Assembly (NCBI GenBank): GCA_016789885.1
Contig: JAEUPZ010000033.1
Location: forward strand, 248,001-312,000
Direction of reading: 5' to 3'
Origin: Chromatiales bacterium
Lineage (GTDB): Bacteria; Pseudomonadota; Gammaproteobacteria; Steroidobacterales; GCA-2729495
DNA: 64,000 nt
The notes under the pieces are model-generated. The model was not told the DNA's origin, did no database searches, and saw nothing but the letters and a program-made list of their open reading frames with translations. The stretch's first letter is position 1. Every line of letters starts with the position of its first letter. Shown piece by piece: positions 56,235 through 64,000 of the stretch. Position numbers and translations under genes: made by a program.

Positions 56235-57623
56235 GTGAGCACCGAGCAATCCAGCCCCTACCGGCCGCCACGGCCCCACGCCCTTGCCGCGATCCCGGCG
56301 CTCTTCCGTGCCGTGCTGCGCGGCGACGGCGACCTGCTGAGCCTGCTGCCGGCCAAGGCCTACCGCGTGCCCATCGGCACCATCGGCTACTCCCGGCGCT
56401 CGATCTACATCGTCAACGATCCGGACCTCGTCCGCACGGTGCTCGCCGATCCCGGTGACGTCTATCCGAAGGCCGACATCATGGTGGCGGCCCTCGAGCC
56501 GCTGGTGGGCGACTCGATCTTCGTCTCGAGCGGCGCCAAGTGGCGCCGGCAGCGGCGCATGATCGACCCGGCCTTCTCGCACATGCGCCTCAACCGTGCC
56601 TTCGTCTCCATGGCCGCCGCCGTCGATGACCGGGAGCGGCAGCTTGACGCGCTGGCCGCCAGCGGCGAGCCGTTCTCGCTGGACCTCGCCATGAGCAGCC
56701 TGACGGCCGACATCATCTGCCGCACGGTGTTCTCGACGTCGCTCGAGTCGCAGACGGCCCGGGACGTCTTCGACGCCTTCACGCGCTTCGAGCGCAGCGT
56801 CGCCCAGGTGCAGATCCGGCGGCTCATCACCGATCCGGCCTTCACCTCGCCACCCCAGGCGCCGGAGGTGCTCGAGGCCTGCGCGCGCATCCGCGGCCAC
56901 CTTGGCAGCCTGCTGGACACCCACCTCGGCGACGACCCGGCACGCTTCGACGACATCGCCGCGGCCGTGATCTCCGCCCGGGACCTCGAGAGCGGCGCCG
57001 CCTTCACCCGCGACGAACTGCTCGACGAGCTCGGCGTCATGTTCCTTGCCGGCCATGAGACGACGGCGAGCGGCCTGACCTGGGCCTTCTACATCCTCGG
57101 CATGCAGGCCGGCGTGCTCGGGCGGATCCGTGCCGAGGTCGACGCGGTCTGCGGCGACGGCCCGGTGGAGTTCGAGCAGGTGCGGCGGCTCAACTACGTG
57201 CGCAACGTGTTCCGCGAGACCCTGCGGCTGTATCCGCCCATCACTTTCCTGCCGCGGGTGGCCCTCGGGAAGCAGCGGCTCGGGCCCTGCACCGTGAAGC
57301 GCGGTGCGCTGCTCATGGTGTCGCCGTGGACGATCCACCGGCACCGGCGCTACTGGCGCGACCCTGACGTCTTCGATCCCGACCGGTTCAGCGCGGAGCG
57401 TGAGGACGAGATCATTCCGGGCACCTGGCTGCCCTTCGGCCTTGGTCCCCGGGTCTGCGTGGGCGCGGGCTTCGCCCAGACGGAAGCGACGCTGATCCTC
57501 GCGCGCCTCGCGCGGCGCTTCGACTTCCACGTCGAGGACGGTGAGCGGGTGCGGCCCGTGGCGCGGCTCACGACCCGGCCGGCCGAGGAGATCCGCTGCC
57601 GGGTTTCCCGGCGCGGCGCCTGA
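56235..57623 (+). CDS. Cytochrome P450
   Basis: A 462-residue P450 without a membrane anchor. I-helix AGHETT at 272-277, ETLR of the ExxR motif, and the haem-binding loop FGLGPRVCVGAGFA with Cys408. Start GTG 56235. It is followed 7 bp later by an ATP-grasp gene. The pairing with a CrtI-type desaturase gene suggests oxidation of a carotenoid, sterol or fatty chain, but the substrate is not determined. Confidence 0.9.
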   Translation: MSTEQSSPYRPPRPHALAAIPALFRAVLRGDGDLLSLLPAKAYRVPIGTIGYSRRSIYIVNDPDLVRTVLADPGDVYPKADIMVAALEPLVGDSIFVSSGAKWRRQRRMIDPAFSHMRLNRAFVSMAAAVDDRERQLDALAASGEPFSLDLAMSSLTADIICRTVFSTSLESQTARDVFDAFTRFERSVAQVQIRRLITDPAFTSPPQAPEVLEACARIRGHLGSLLDTHLGDDPARFDDIAAAVISARDLESGAAFTRDELLDELGVMFLAGHETTASGLTWAFYILGMQAGVLGRIRAEVDAVCGDGPVEFEQVRRLNYVRNVFRETLRLYPPITFLPRVALGKQRLGPCTVKRGALLMVSPWTIHRHRRYWRDPDVFDPDRFSAEREDEIIPGTWLPFGLGPRVCVGAGFAQTEATLILARLARRFDFHVEDGERVRPVARLTTRPAEEIRCRVSRRGA

Positions 57624-57630
57624 TCCCGCC

Positions 57631-58755
57631 ATGCCGCGCACGGTGCTGCTGACCCTCGGGCGCCTGCCGAAGGCGCTGGACATCGCGCGCAGCTTCCGGC
57701 TGCACGGCTGGCGGGTGCTCATCGCGGAGCCCTTCGCCTGGCACCTGTGCCGGGTGTCGAAGGCCGTGGACCGCAGCTTCACGGTGACGGCGCCGGCCAT
57801 CGACCCGGAGGCCTACCTGCAGGACCTCCTCGCCATCATCGCGAGCGAGGGCGTCGAACTGGTGGTGCCCGTGTCCGAGGAGATCATCCACGCGTCGCAC
57901 CTCGGTGCCCGGCTGCCGCCCGGCGTGCGCCTCTACGCGCGACCGCCGGCGGAGCTGCTGCCCCTGCACAGCAAGGCGCAGTTCGTCGAGTGCGCGGCGG
58001 CCCACGGGGTCACCGCCCCGGAGACGCACCTGCTGGGCTCGCCGGGCGCGGTCGCGCTCGCCGCCCGCGGCCCCGTCGTGCTGAAGCCCGTCTTCTCGTG
58101 CTCCGGCCGCGGCGTGCAGTTCCTGCCCCAGGGCGCACCGCTGCCGGCGGCGGACCCCGCCGAGGCGGCCGTCGTGCAGGCGCGGGTGATGGGGGAGGTT
58201 CTGACGAGCTTCAGCATCGCCCACGCCGGGCGCGCGCTCGCGACGGTGGTCTACCGGGGCGCCGTCATGTCCGGCACCGTCGCGGTGTGCTTCGAGCGGG
58301 TGGCGGGACACGCGGCCATCGAGGCCTGGGTCGACCGGTTCATCGAAGGGGCCCGCTTCGACGGGTTCATTTCCTTCGACTTCGTCGTCGATGCCGCGGG
58401 CACGGCCTGGGGCATCGAGTGCAACCCGCGGGCGACCAGCGGCATCCACTTCGTCGAGACGGCGGACATCGCGCCGGCGGTCGTCGACCCGGCCACGGCG
58501 GGGCCAGTACGCTTCCGCAGCGCGCGGTTCATGCAGCAGTTCTGGCCGTCGCTGACCGAGTGGCAGAACGCCCGGGGCGAGCAGCGCCGGCGCTGCGGCC
58601 ACTACCTGCGCACGGCCCGGGACGTCACCTGGCAGTCCGGCGACCCGCTGCCGCTGCTGACCATGCCCTTCACGGCCTGGAACATCATCCGCCTGGCGTC
58701 CCGCGAAGGGCGGCCCTTCGGCGAGGTGGCGACGCGGGACGTGGGCTGGTACTGA
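57631..58755 (+). CDS. ATP-grasp-type carboxylate ligase
   Basis: A 374-residue ATP-grasp protein: an N-terminal Rossmann-like pre-ATP-grasp domain (LLTLGRLPKALDIARSFRLHG), the ATP-binding VLKPVFSCSGRGVQFLP, and the metal/phosphate site FISFDFVVDAAGTAWGIECNPRATSG. It should form an acylphosphate and couple a carboxylate to an amine or similar nucleophile. Same strand and 7 bp after the P450, so one operon; product unknown. Confidence 0.85.
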   Translation: MPRTVLLTLGRLPKALDIARSFRLHGWRVLIAEPFAWHLCRVSKAVDRSFTVTAPAIDPEAYLQDLLAIIASEGVELVVPVSEEIIHASHLGARLPPGVRLYARPPAELLPLHSKAQFVECAAAHGVTAPETHLLGSPGAVALAARGPVVLKPVFSCSGRGVQFLPQGAPLPAADPAEAAVVQARVMGEVLTSFSIAHAGRALATVVYRGAVMSGTVAVCFERVAGHAAIEAWVDRFIEGARFDGFISFDFVVDAAGTAWGIECNPRATSGIHFVETADIAPAVVDPATAGPVRFRSARFMQQFWPSLTEWQNARGEQRRRCGHYLRTARDVTWQSGDPLPLLTMPFTAWNIIRLASREGRPFGEVATRDVGWY

Positions 58756-58767
58756 CGGGACGGCCCG

Positions 58768-59925
58768 TCAGCCCTGGCCCGTCGTGAGGTCGGCCGCCGG
58801 CCGCCGCAGCGAGCGCGGCAGCGTCGCGCCGCCGCGACCGAAGCGGAGCGCCAGCACCGGGCGGCGCTCGCCGAGGCCCAGGTTGCGCGACAGCCGGCCG
58901 CGCACCTCCGGCACGTCGAGGGCCGCATTCACGGGGCCGGTGCGGATGCCGCGGGACTGGGCCACCAGCGCCACGCGCTGGTAGCAGCGCCCGGCCTCCT
59001 GCCACGCGGCCGGGCTGTCGTCGTCGGCGGCGAACACGATGACGCCGCTGCAGCCGTTGAGCTGCGCCGTCGCCCGTTCCCGTTCGCGCCCCGGTGTCGT
59101 GACCAGGTCCGGCAGCCGCGTGCCGAGCCAGCGCGGAACGCCTGGGTAGCCCGCCGCCACGGTGAAGAGTCCGTCGCGGGTGGCCAGCGCCTCGGCCGCG
59201 TCGAACCGCAGGCCTTCGATGAGCTCCCGCAACCAGGCCGGGTCGCGGGCCAGGTGCTCGGCGGCCTCGATGGTGCGCTTGAGGACGCGGTCGATCTCGG
59301 CCCGCTCGGTGACGAGCCGCGGGACGATGCCCGCACCGGCCGCGAGCTTCTCCAGGCGTCCCACCTCGGCCTCTTCCAGGGGTGCTGCGTCGAGGGCCTC
59401 CCAGGCCGTCTGGCGCGCGATGATGGCGTCGTACAGCTGGGGTGGTTGCGGCAGGCTGACGAAGAAGTCGATGCGGATGCCGTCGCCGTCCGGACTGACT
59501 TTGGCGCCAAGTCCGCCGGCGGCTGCGGCCGTGACCATCGTTTCGGCAGCCGCACCGACGGCGGCGTGCAGGTACCGGTCATCCGGATCGGCCACCGGCA
59601 GGCGCCGCGCGATGTCGGGCCGCACGATGATCCAGCCGGGTCCCAGCTCGAAGCGCCAGGGCTGGCGGTTGCGGTGGGACGGCGCGAGGGTGGCGTAGCG
59701 CACGATCTCCCGCTCGAGCTCGTCACGGTTGTTGACCGTGTCCTCGACGGTGTGCCGCCAGGTTTCGGCGACGGCGGCGTCGTGGGCCGCGTCGGGGCGG
59801 GCGCAGCCGGCCAGCACGCTGCCGGCCAGCGGTGCGCCGGCCGCCAATGCCAGAAGGCGGCGGCGCGAGAGGGGCGGCGCGCCGGCGCCGCCGGTCAGCC
59901 GTTCCCGGGAGGGATGATTCGACAT
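58768..59925 (-). CDS. Acg-like nitroreductase-fold protein exported as a Tat lipoprotein
   Basis: A 385-residue protein. The N-terminus has SRRRLLALAAG (twin-arginine) followed by LAGC with Cys41 as lipobox, so Tat export and lipidation are predicted. The rest is a nitroreductase-type FMN domain of the Acg kind: ATLAPSHRNRQPWRFELGPG, an interrupted central part, and GCSGVIVFAADDDSPAAWQEAGRCYQRVALVAQSRG. Start ATG 59925. It is convergent with the ATP-grasp gene and divergent from glnE. The substrate and redox partner are unknown. Confidence 0.82.
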   Translation of the reverse strand: MSNHPSRERLTGGAGAPPLSRRRLLALAAGAPLAGSVLAGCARPDAAHDAAVAETWRHTVEDTVNNRDELEREIVRYATLAPSHRNRQPWRFELGPGWIIVRPDIARRLPVADPDDRYLHAAVGAAAETMVTAAAAGGLGAKVSPDGDGIRIDFFVSLPQPPQLYDAIIARQTAWEALDAAPLEEAEVGRLEKLAAGAGIVPRLVTERAEIDRVLKRTIEAAEHLARDPAWLRELIEGLRFDAAEALATRDGLFTVAAGYPGVPRWLGTRLPDLVTTPGRERERATAQLNGCSGVIVFAADDDSPAAWQEAGRCYQRVALVAQSRGIRTGPVNAALDVPEVRGRLSRNLGLGERRPVLALRFGRGGATLPRSLRRPAADLTTGQG

Positions 59926-59993
59926 GGGCGCGAATGGTAGCGCGCCGGCACCGGCGCGTCGCGGCGTGCCGGCGCCTTGTCTACACTGCGCCG

Positions 59994-62894
59994 ATGCCTG
60001 CGTTCCCTGCACTGCCGGTTCCGTCCCTGCTCAAGCCCGCCCTCGACGAGGCGCTGGCGACGCTGCGGGCGGACCCGGCGCTCGATGTCCTCCTGGCGCC
60101 CGGGGCGCCACTCGCCGCCCGGTCCGCCCACGTGCTCGCCTGCAGCCCGTTCGTCGCCGACATCCTGGGCCGCTACCCCGACATGCTGCCGGAGCTCGTG
60201 GCGAGCGGCCGCCTCGACCGCAGCCTCGGGCCCGGCGAGCTTTCGACGGCGGCGCTGGCGGCACTGGCGGCCACCGGCCACGGCGAGGCGGCGACGCTCC
60301 AGGCGCTGCGCACGCTGCGCCATCGCGAGCTGGTGCGCATCGTCTGGCGCGACCTTACTGGTGTTGCCGCCGTGGCCGAGTCGCTGGCCGACCTGTCGGC
60401 CCTGGCTGATGCCCTCATCAACGCCGCCCTGGCCGAGGCCGAGGCCGGCCTTGCGGCCCGCTTTGGCACGCCCCGGGCGCCGGACGGCAGCGAGTCGCGC
60501 CCGGCGGTGGTGGCCATGGGCAAGCTCGGCGGCCGCGAGCTCAACTTCTCCTCCGACGTCGACCTCGTCTTCCTGTACGCCGAGGGTGGCGAGACCGACG
60601 GGCCCCGGTCCACGGACAACGCCGAGTACTTCCGGCTGCTGGCCCAGCGCGCCATCGACCTGCTGGCGCGCCAGACCGCCGACGGTTTCGTCTACCGCGT
60701 CGACACGCGGCTGCGGCCCTTCGGCAACGCCGGGCCCCTGGCCGTGAGCCTGGCGAGCCTCGAGAACTACTTCGTGCAGCACGGGCGCGACTGGGAGCGC
60801 TACGCCTGGATCAAGGCGCGGGTCGTCAACGACTGGCCCGAGACGCCGTCGCTGGAGCGCGACGTGCTGCGGCCGTTCATCTACCGCCGCTACCTCGACT
60901 ACGGCGTGTTCGCGTCGCTGCGCGAGATGAAGGCCATGATCGAGGCCGAGGTCGAGCGCCGGGAGTTCCATGCCAACCTCAAGCTCGGCCCCGGCGGCAT
61001 CCGCGAGGTCGAGTTCATCGTCCAGGCGCTCCAGCTCGTCCGCGGCGGCAGCGTGGCGGAGCTGCGCGAGCGCGAGCTGAAGGCCGTGCTGCCCCGGCTG
61101 GTGCGGCACGGCTCGCTGCCGGCCGCGGCCGGCACGGAGCTGGCGGCGGCCTACGACTTCCTGCGGCTCGCCGAGAACCGCGTCCAGGCCCAGCACGACC
61201 GCCAGACCCACGAGGTGCCCGACGACGAGGCCGGCCGCGCGCGGCTGGCGCTGGCCATGGGCTATGCCGACTGGGAAGGCTTTGCCGCCGAGCTGGCCCG
61301 CCAGCGCGCCTGCGTGGCGCGGCACTTCAAGGCCGTGGCCTTCCGGGCCGCCGGCCCTGACGGCGAGAGGGACCAGGGTGACGAAGCCGCCGTGGCCGGT
61401 CCCGCTGCCGACGCCTGGTCTGCTGCCACCCGCGGCGGCGACGCCGGCCCGCCGCTCGCCGCGGCCGGCTATGCCGACGTGGCCGGCGCCGCCGACCTGC
61501 TGCGGCGACTGGTCGACGCGCCGGCGATCCGCCGCCTCGACGAGCCGGGGCGGCAGCGCCTCGACCAGCTGATGCCGGCCGTCATCGCCGCGGCCCGCCG
61601 CGACGCCGAGCCGCTGCGCGCCCTCGACGGCCTCGTCCAGGTGCTCGAGTCCATCGGCCGGCGCTCGGCCTACTTCGCGCTGCTGAACGAGAACCCCGGC
61701 GCGCTGGCGCGGCTCACGAGCCTCTGTGGCCGCAGCGGCTTCCTGTCGGGCCAGGTGGCGGCGCACCCGCTGCTGCTCGACGAACTGCTCGACCCGCTCA
61801 TCTTCAGCAACGCGCCGACGCGGGCCGAGCTCGCCGCCGACCTGCAGCTGCGCCTCGAGCGCGTCGGTGCCGACGATCCCGAGGCCCGGCTGGACGCCCT
61901 GCGCAACTTCCAGCAGGCGGCGCTTTTCCGCGTGGCCGTGGTCGACCTGTCGGGCGTGCTGCCCCTGATGAAGGTGAGCGACCGCCTCACCGACATCGCC
62001 GAGCTGGTGCTCGAGGCGGCGCTGCAGCTGGCCTGGAGCGAGCTCGTGCCCCGGCACGGCCAGCCTGGCTGCGACGACGGGCAGGGGCGCCGGCCGGCGC
62101 GCTTCGCCATCGTCGGCTACGGCAAGCTCGGCGGGCTCGAGCTCGGCTACGGGTCCGACCTGGACCTCGTCTTCCTGCATGACTCCGCCGGCGAGGACCA
62201 GCAGACCGACGGGCGCGACGTGCTCGACAACGCCACGTTCTTCAGCCGCCTGACCCGGCGGCTCATCGGCATCCTCACGATGCACACCTCGACCGGCAAG
62301 CTGTACGAGGTCGACATCCGCCTGCGGCCGAGCGGTCGCTCGGGCCTGATGGTGTCGAGCCTCGCGGCCTTCGAGCAGTACCAGCGCGACGACGCCTGGA
62401 CCTGGGAGCACCAGGCCCTGCTGCGGGCCCGGGCCGTGGCCGGCGACGCCAGCGTGAAGGCGGCCTTCGAGCAGCTGCGCGTGCGGGTGCTGCGCGACTA
62501 CGTGCGCCGCGACGGGCTGCGGGAGGAGGTGGCGAACATGCGCGCGCGCATGCGCGCAGAGCTCGCGGCCGGCACCCCCGATCTGCTCGACCTGAAGCAG
62601 GACGAGGGCGGCATCACGGACATCGAGTTCCTCGTGCAGTACCTGGTGCTGCGCGAGGCGGGGGCGAGCCCCGACCTGGTGCACTGGTCCGACAACATCC
62701 GGCAGCTCGAGGGCCTGGCGGCCCGCGGCATCCTCGATCCCGGCGAGGCCGAGGCCCTGGCCGACGCCTACCGGCGCTACCGCCACCGCATCCACCGCCA
62801 GAACCTGGCCGGCGAGCCGGCGCTCGCGCCGCGCGCGGACTACGCCGACCTGGTGGCGCTGGTCACGGCTGCCTGGCGCCGGGTCTTCGGCTGA
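59994..62894 (+). CDS. glnE: Bifunctional glutamine synthetase adenylyltransferase/deadenylylase
   Basis: Regulates glutamine synthetase by adenylylation and phosphorolytic deadenylylation. At 966 residues it has full length. Two nucleotidyltransferase domains are visible, each with GKLGG and a D-x-D pair: AMGKLGGRELNFSSDVDLVF in the first half and GYGKLGGLELGYGSDLDLVF in the second. TACACT at 59980 may be a -10 but without a good -35. The next gene is a zinc-finger protein, as in other gammaproteobacteria. Confidence 0.97.
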   Translation: MPAFPALPVPSLLKPALDEALATLRADPALDVLLAPGAPLAARSAHVLACSPFVADILGRYPDMLPELVASGRLDRSLGPGELSTAALAALAATGHGEAATLQALRTLRHRELVRIVWRDLTGVAAVAESLADLSALADALINAALAEAEAGLAARFGTPRAPDGSESRPAVVAMGKLGGRELNFSSDVDLVFLYAEGGETDGPRSTDNAEYFRLLAQRAIDLLARQTADGFVYRVDTRLRPFGNAGPLAVSLASLENYFVQHGRDWERYAWIKARVVNDWPETPSLERDVLRPFIYRRYLDYGVFASLREMKAMIEAEVERREFHANLKLGPGGIREVEFIVQALQLVRGGSVAELRERELKAVLPRLVRHGSLPAAAGTELAAAYDFLRLAENRVQAQHDRQTHEVPDDEAGRARLALAMGYADWEGFAAELARQRACVARHFKAVAFRAAGPDGERDQGDEAAVAGPAADAWSAATRGGDAGPPLAAAGYADVAGAADLLRRLVDAPAIRRLDEPGRQRLDQLMPAVIAAARRDAEPLRALDGLVQVLESIGRRSAYFALLNENPGALARLTSLCGRSGFLSGQVAAHPLLLDELLDPLIFSNAPTRAELAADLQLRLERVGADDPEARLDALRNFQQAALFRVAVVDLSGVLPLMKVSDRLTDIAELVLEAALQLAWSELVPRHGQPGCDDGQGRRPARFAIVGYGKLGGLELGYGSDLDLVFLHDSAGEDQQTDGRDVLDNATFFSRLTRRLIGILTMHTSTGKLYEVDIRLRPSGRSGLMVSSLAAFEQYQRDDAWTWEHQALLRARAVAGDASVKAAFEQLRVRVLRDYVRRDGLREEVANMRARMRAELAAGTPDLLDLKQDEGGITDIEFLVQYLVLREAGASPDLVHWSDNIRQLEGLAARGILDPGEAEALADAYRRYRHRIHRQNLAGEPALAPRADYADLVALVTAAWRRVFG

Positions 62895-62946
62895 GCGCTG
62901 CTATACTTCCCGCCTCGAAAGCACAGCTTTTCCGCAGGTCCAGCCC

Positions 62947-63177
62947 GTGACGTCGACCCGCCAGCAACGGCCCGCCACCACCGGGCCGCTGATCCAGCCG
63001 AACGCCGAGAACCTGTACCGGGTCACGCCGGCCGACCTGCCGCTGTCGTGCCCGATGCCGGGCATGCACCTCTGGAACTCGCACCCGAAGGTCTACCTGC
63101 CCATCGAGCAGACGGGACGGGCCAAGTGCCCGTACTGCGGCGCCGTCTACGAACTCGTCGCGGCCCCTCGGTCCTGA
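62947..63177 (+). CDS. CHCC zinc-finger protein (NDUFS6-like)
   Basis: A 76-residue protein with the CHCC zinc pattern: LSCPMPGMHLWNSHPKVYLP and GRAKCPYCGAVYEL, where the three Cys and the His are expected ligands. Starts at GTG 62947, with TATACT at 62902-62907 possibly a -10. A small conserved family, often between glnE/ilvE and waa genes in proteobacteria. Confidence 0.9.
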   Translation: MTSTRQQRPATTGPLIQPNAENLYRVTPADLPLSCPMPGMHLWNSHPKVYLPIEQTGRAKCPYCGAVYELVAAPRS

Positions 63178-63220
63178 TGCACTGGCCCGTGGCCGGACCA
63201 CCAGCGGTCCGGGTGCTGCC

Positions 63221-64000
63221 ATGGCCGCGGGCCTCCTGACCCACCTGAACCTCGCCCCCGGCTTCCGGGGCGGCGAGCGCCAGACGGAGCTCCTGATCCG
63301 CGGGCTTTCGGCCCGGGGCTTTCGGCAGCGCCTGGTCGTGCGCCGGGGCGGACTGCTGGCGGCGCGTGTCGCCGACGTGCCTGGCCTCGACGTGCGCGAG
63401 GCCGGCTTCGGCGTCGCCGGTGCCGCCCTCGCGCTGCGCGGCGCCGGGCTCGTGCATTCCCACGAGGGCCGCGGCATCCAGTCCGCGTGGCTCGCCCGGG
63501 TGCTCGCCGGGATTCCCTACGTCGTGACCCGCCGTGTGCAGCAGGGGCCCCGCCTGACGGCGGCGAACCGCCGGTTCTACGGGGATGCCGCCGCCGTGGT
63601 CGCGCTGTCGGCGGCCATCCGCCACGCGCTGGCGCAGCTCGATGCCCGGCTCCCCGTCGAGGTCATTCCCAGCGCCAGCAGCGGGCTGGCGGCGCGGCCG
63701 GGGGAGCCGGCCCGCCTGCGGGCGGCCTTCGGCGGCGGCCGGCCGGCACCGTTCATCGTCGGCCACGTGGGCGCGCTGGTGGACTCGCACAAGGGCCAGT
63801 CGCAGCTCATCGACGTGGCCCGCCGCGTTGCGGGCCCGTGCCCGGACCTGCAGTTCGTCTTCGTCGGCGGCGGATCCGACGAGGCCCGGTTCCGCGGGCA
63901 GGCCGCGGGTCTCGCCAACGTCCACTTCGCCGGCCACACCGATGCCGTTGGCGACTTCCTTGCGGCCTTCGACCTCTTCGCCTACCCGTCCCGCCACGAA
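63221..64000 (+). CDS. GT4-type glycosyltransferase, N-terminal part (cut by the right edge)
   Basis: From ATG 63221 the frame stays open for 260 codons to the window end. It encodes a GT-B N-terminal domain (MAAGLLTHLNLAPGFRGGE RQTELL, SHEGRGIQSAWLARV) followed by the start of the second domain (FIVGHVGALVDSHKGQSQLI, VFVGGGSDEARF, FAYPSRHE). Its position after glnE and the zinc-finger gene, as in LPS core regions, suggests LPS or another envelope glycan. It was easy to miss because it has no stop codon inside the window. Confidence 0.85.
   Translation, partial: MAAGLLTHLNLAPGFRGGERQTELLIRGLSARGFRQRLVVRRGGLLAARVADVPGLDVREAGFGVAGAALALRGAGLVHSHEGRGIQSAWLARVLAGIPYVVTRRVQQGPRLTAANRRFYGDAAAVVALSAAIRHALAQLDARLPVEVIPSASSGLAARPGEPARLRAAFGGGRPAPFIVGHVGALVDSHKGQSQLIDVARRVAGPCPDLQFVFVGGGSDEARFRGQAAGLANVHFAGHTDAVGDFLAAFDLFAYPSRHE

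Overview
The window is a gene-dense, very GC-rich (roughly 70 %) bacterial chromosome segment. The organism is most likely a gammaproteobacterium, with the Xanthomonadales / Nevskiales / Steroidobacterales side my best guess. The argument is gene order: groES-groEL beside cutA-dsbD, a TlpA-type thioredoxin, aroQ and accB, and at the other end glnE, a CHCC zinc-finger gene and an LPS-type glycosyltransferase. PEP-CTERM-type C-termini on four proteins imply an exosortase elsewhere in the genome. I saw no rRNA, tRNA, CRISPR array, phage or insertion sequence.

Layout. 1-8.5 kb: accB (cut by the left edge), aroQ, a TlpA-like thioredoxin, dsbD and cutA on the minus strand, interrupted by a block of TauE/SafE permease, ModE-type regulator, TonB-dependent receptor and small exported protein. 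A perfect ModE-like palindrome lies between the regulator and the receptor, suggesting an oxyanion (molybdate/tungstate-like) uptake unit. 8.5-10.8 kb: groESL with a CIRCE-like operator and a terminator. 10.9-15.9 kb: cytochrome b561 and a polysaccharide locus (GT4, deacetylase, asparagine-synthase-like protein lacking the nucleophile Cys). 15.9-22.4 kb: a catabolic-looking group (DUF1838, two MFS/GPH transporters, FAD monooxygenase, aldehyde dehydrogenase). 22.5-27.1 kb: two large beta-rich surface proteins with VPLPPAAWALGSA-type sorting tails, convergent around a CBS-domain gene.

27.3-37.6 kb: an exported aspartoacylase-like protein, a DUF418 protein, a Rieske oxygenase, an Fnr-type regulator with an Fnr box in front of it, and a plus-strand run of calycin-like protein, methyltransferase, bicupin, TetR regulator (palindrome touching its start codon), exported protein, DoxX and membrane proteins. 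37.7-44.2 kb: a ligase-ACP-acyltransferase fusion, an MgtA-type ATPase and an OmpW-OmpA fusion gene carrying an in-frame amber codon. 44.4-46.7 kb: two paralogous small PEP-CTERM proteins, each behind a near-consensus sigma-54 promoter with a matching upstream GTTTACA element, each followed by the same repeated tail with a terminator. They share Cys and Gln motifs resembling thioester domains. This is the most interesting unit.

46.8-64 kb: MFS transporter, pyrC, a Tat-signal zinc-less dehydrogenase-like protein, an AlkA-type glycosylase coupled to a haem c lipoprotein gene, a BamE-like lipid/envelope protein, gdhA, a CrtI-type desaturase with a DUF2306-like membrane protein divergent from a P450 and an ATP-grasp enzyme, a Tat lipoprotein nitroreductase, glnE, a zinc-finger protein and a GT4 cut by the right edge. 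Functions are assigned from motifs and remembered family features only; no database search was possible.
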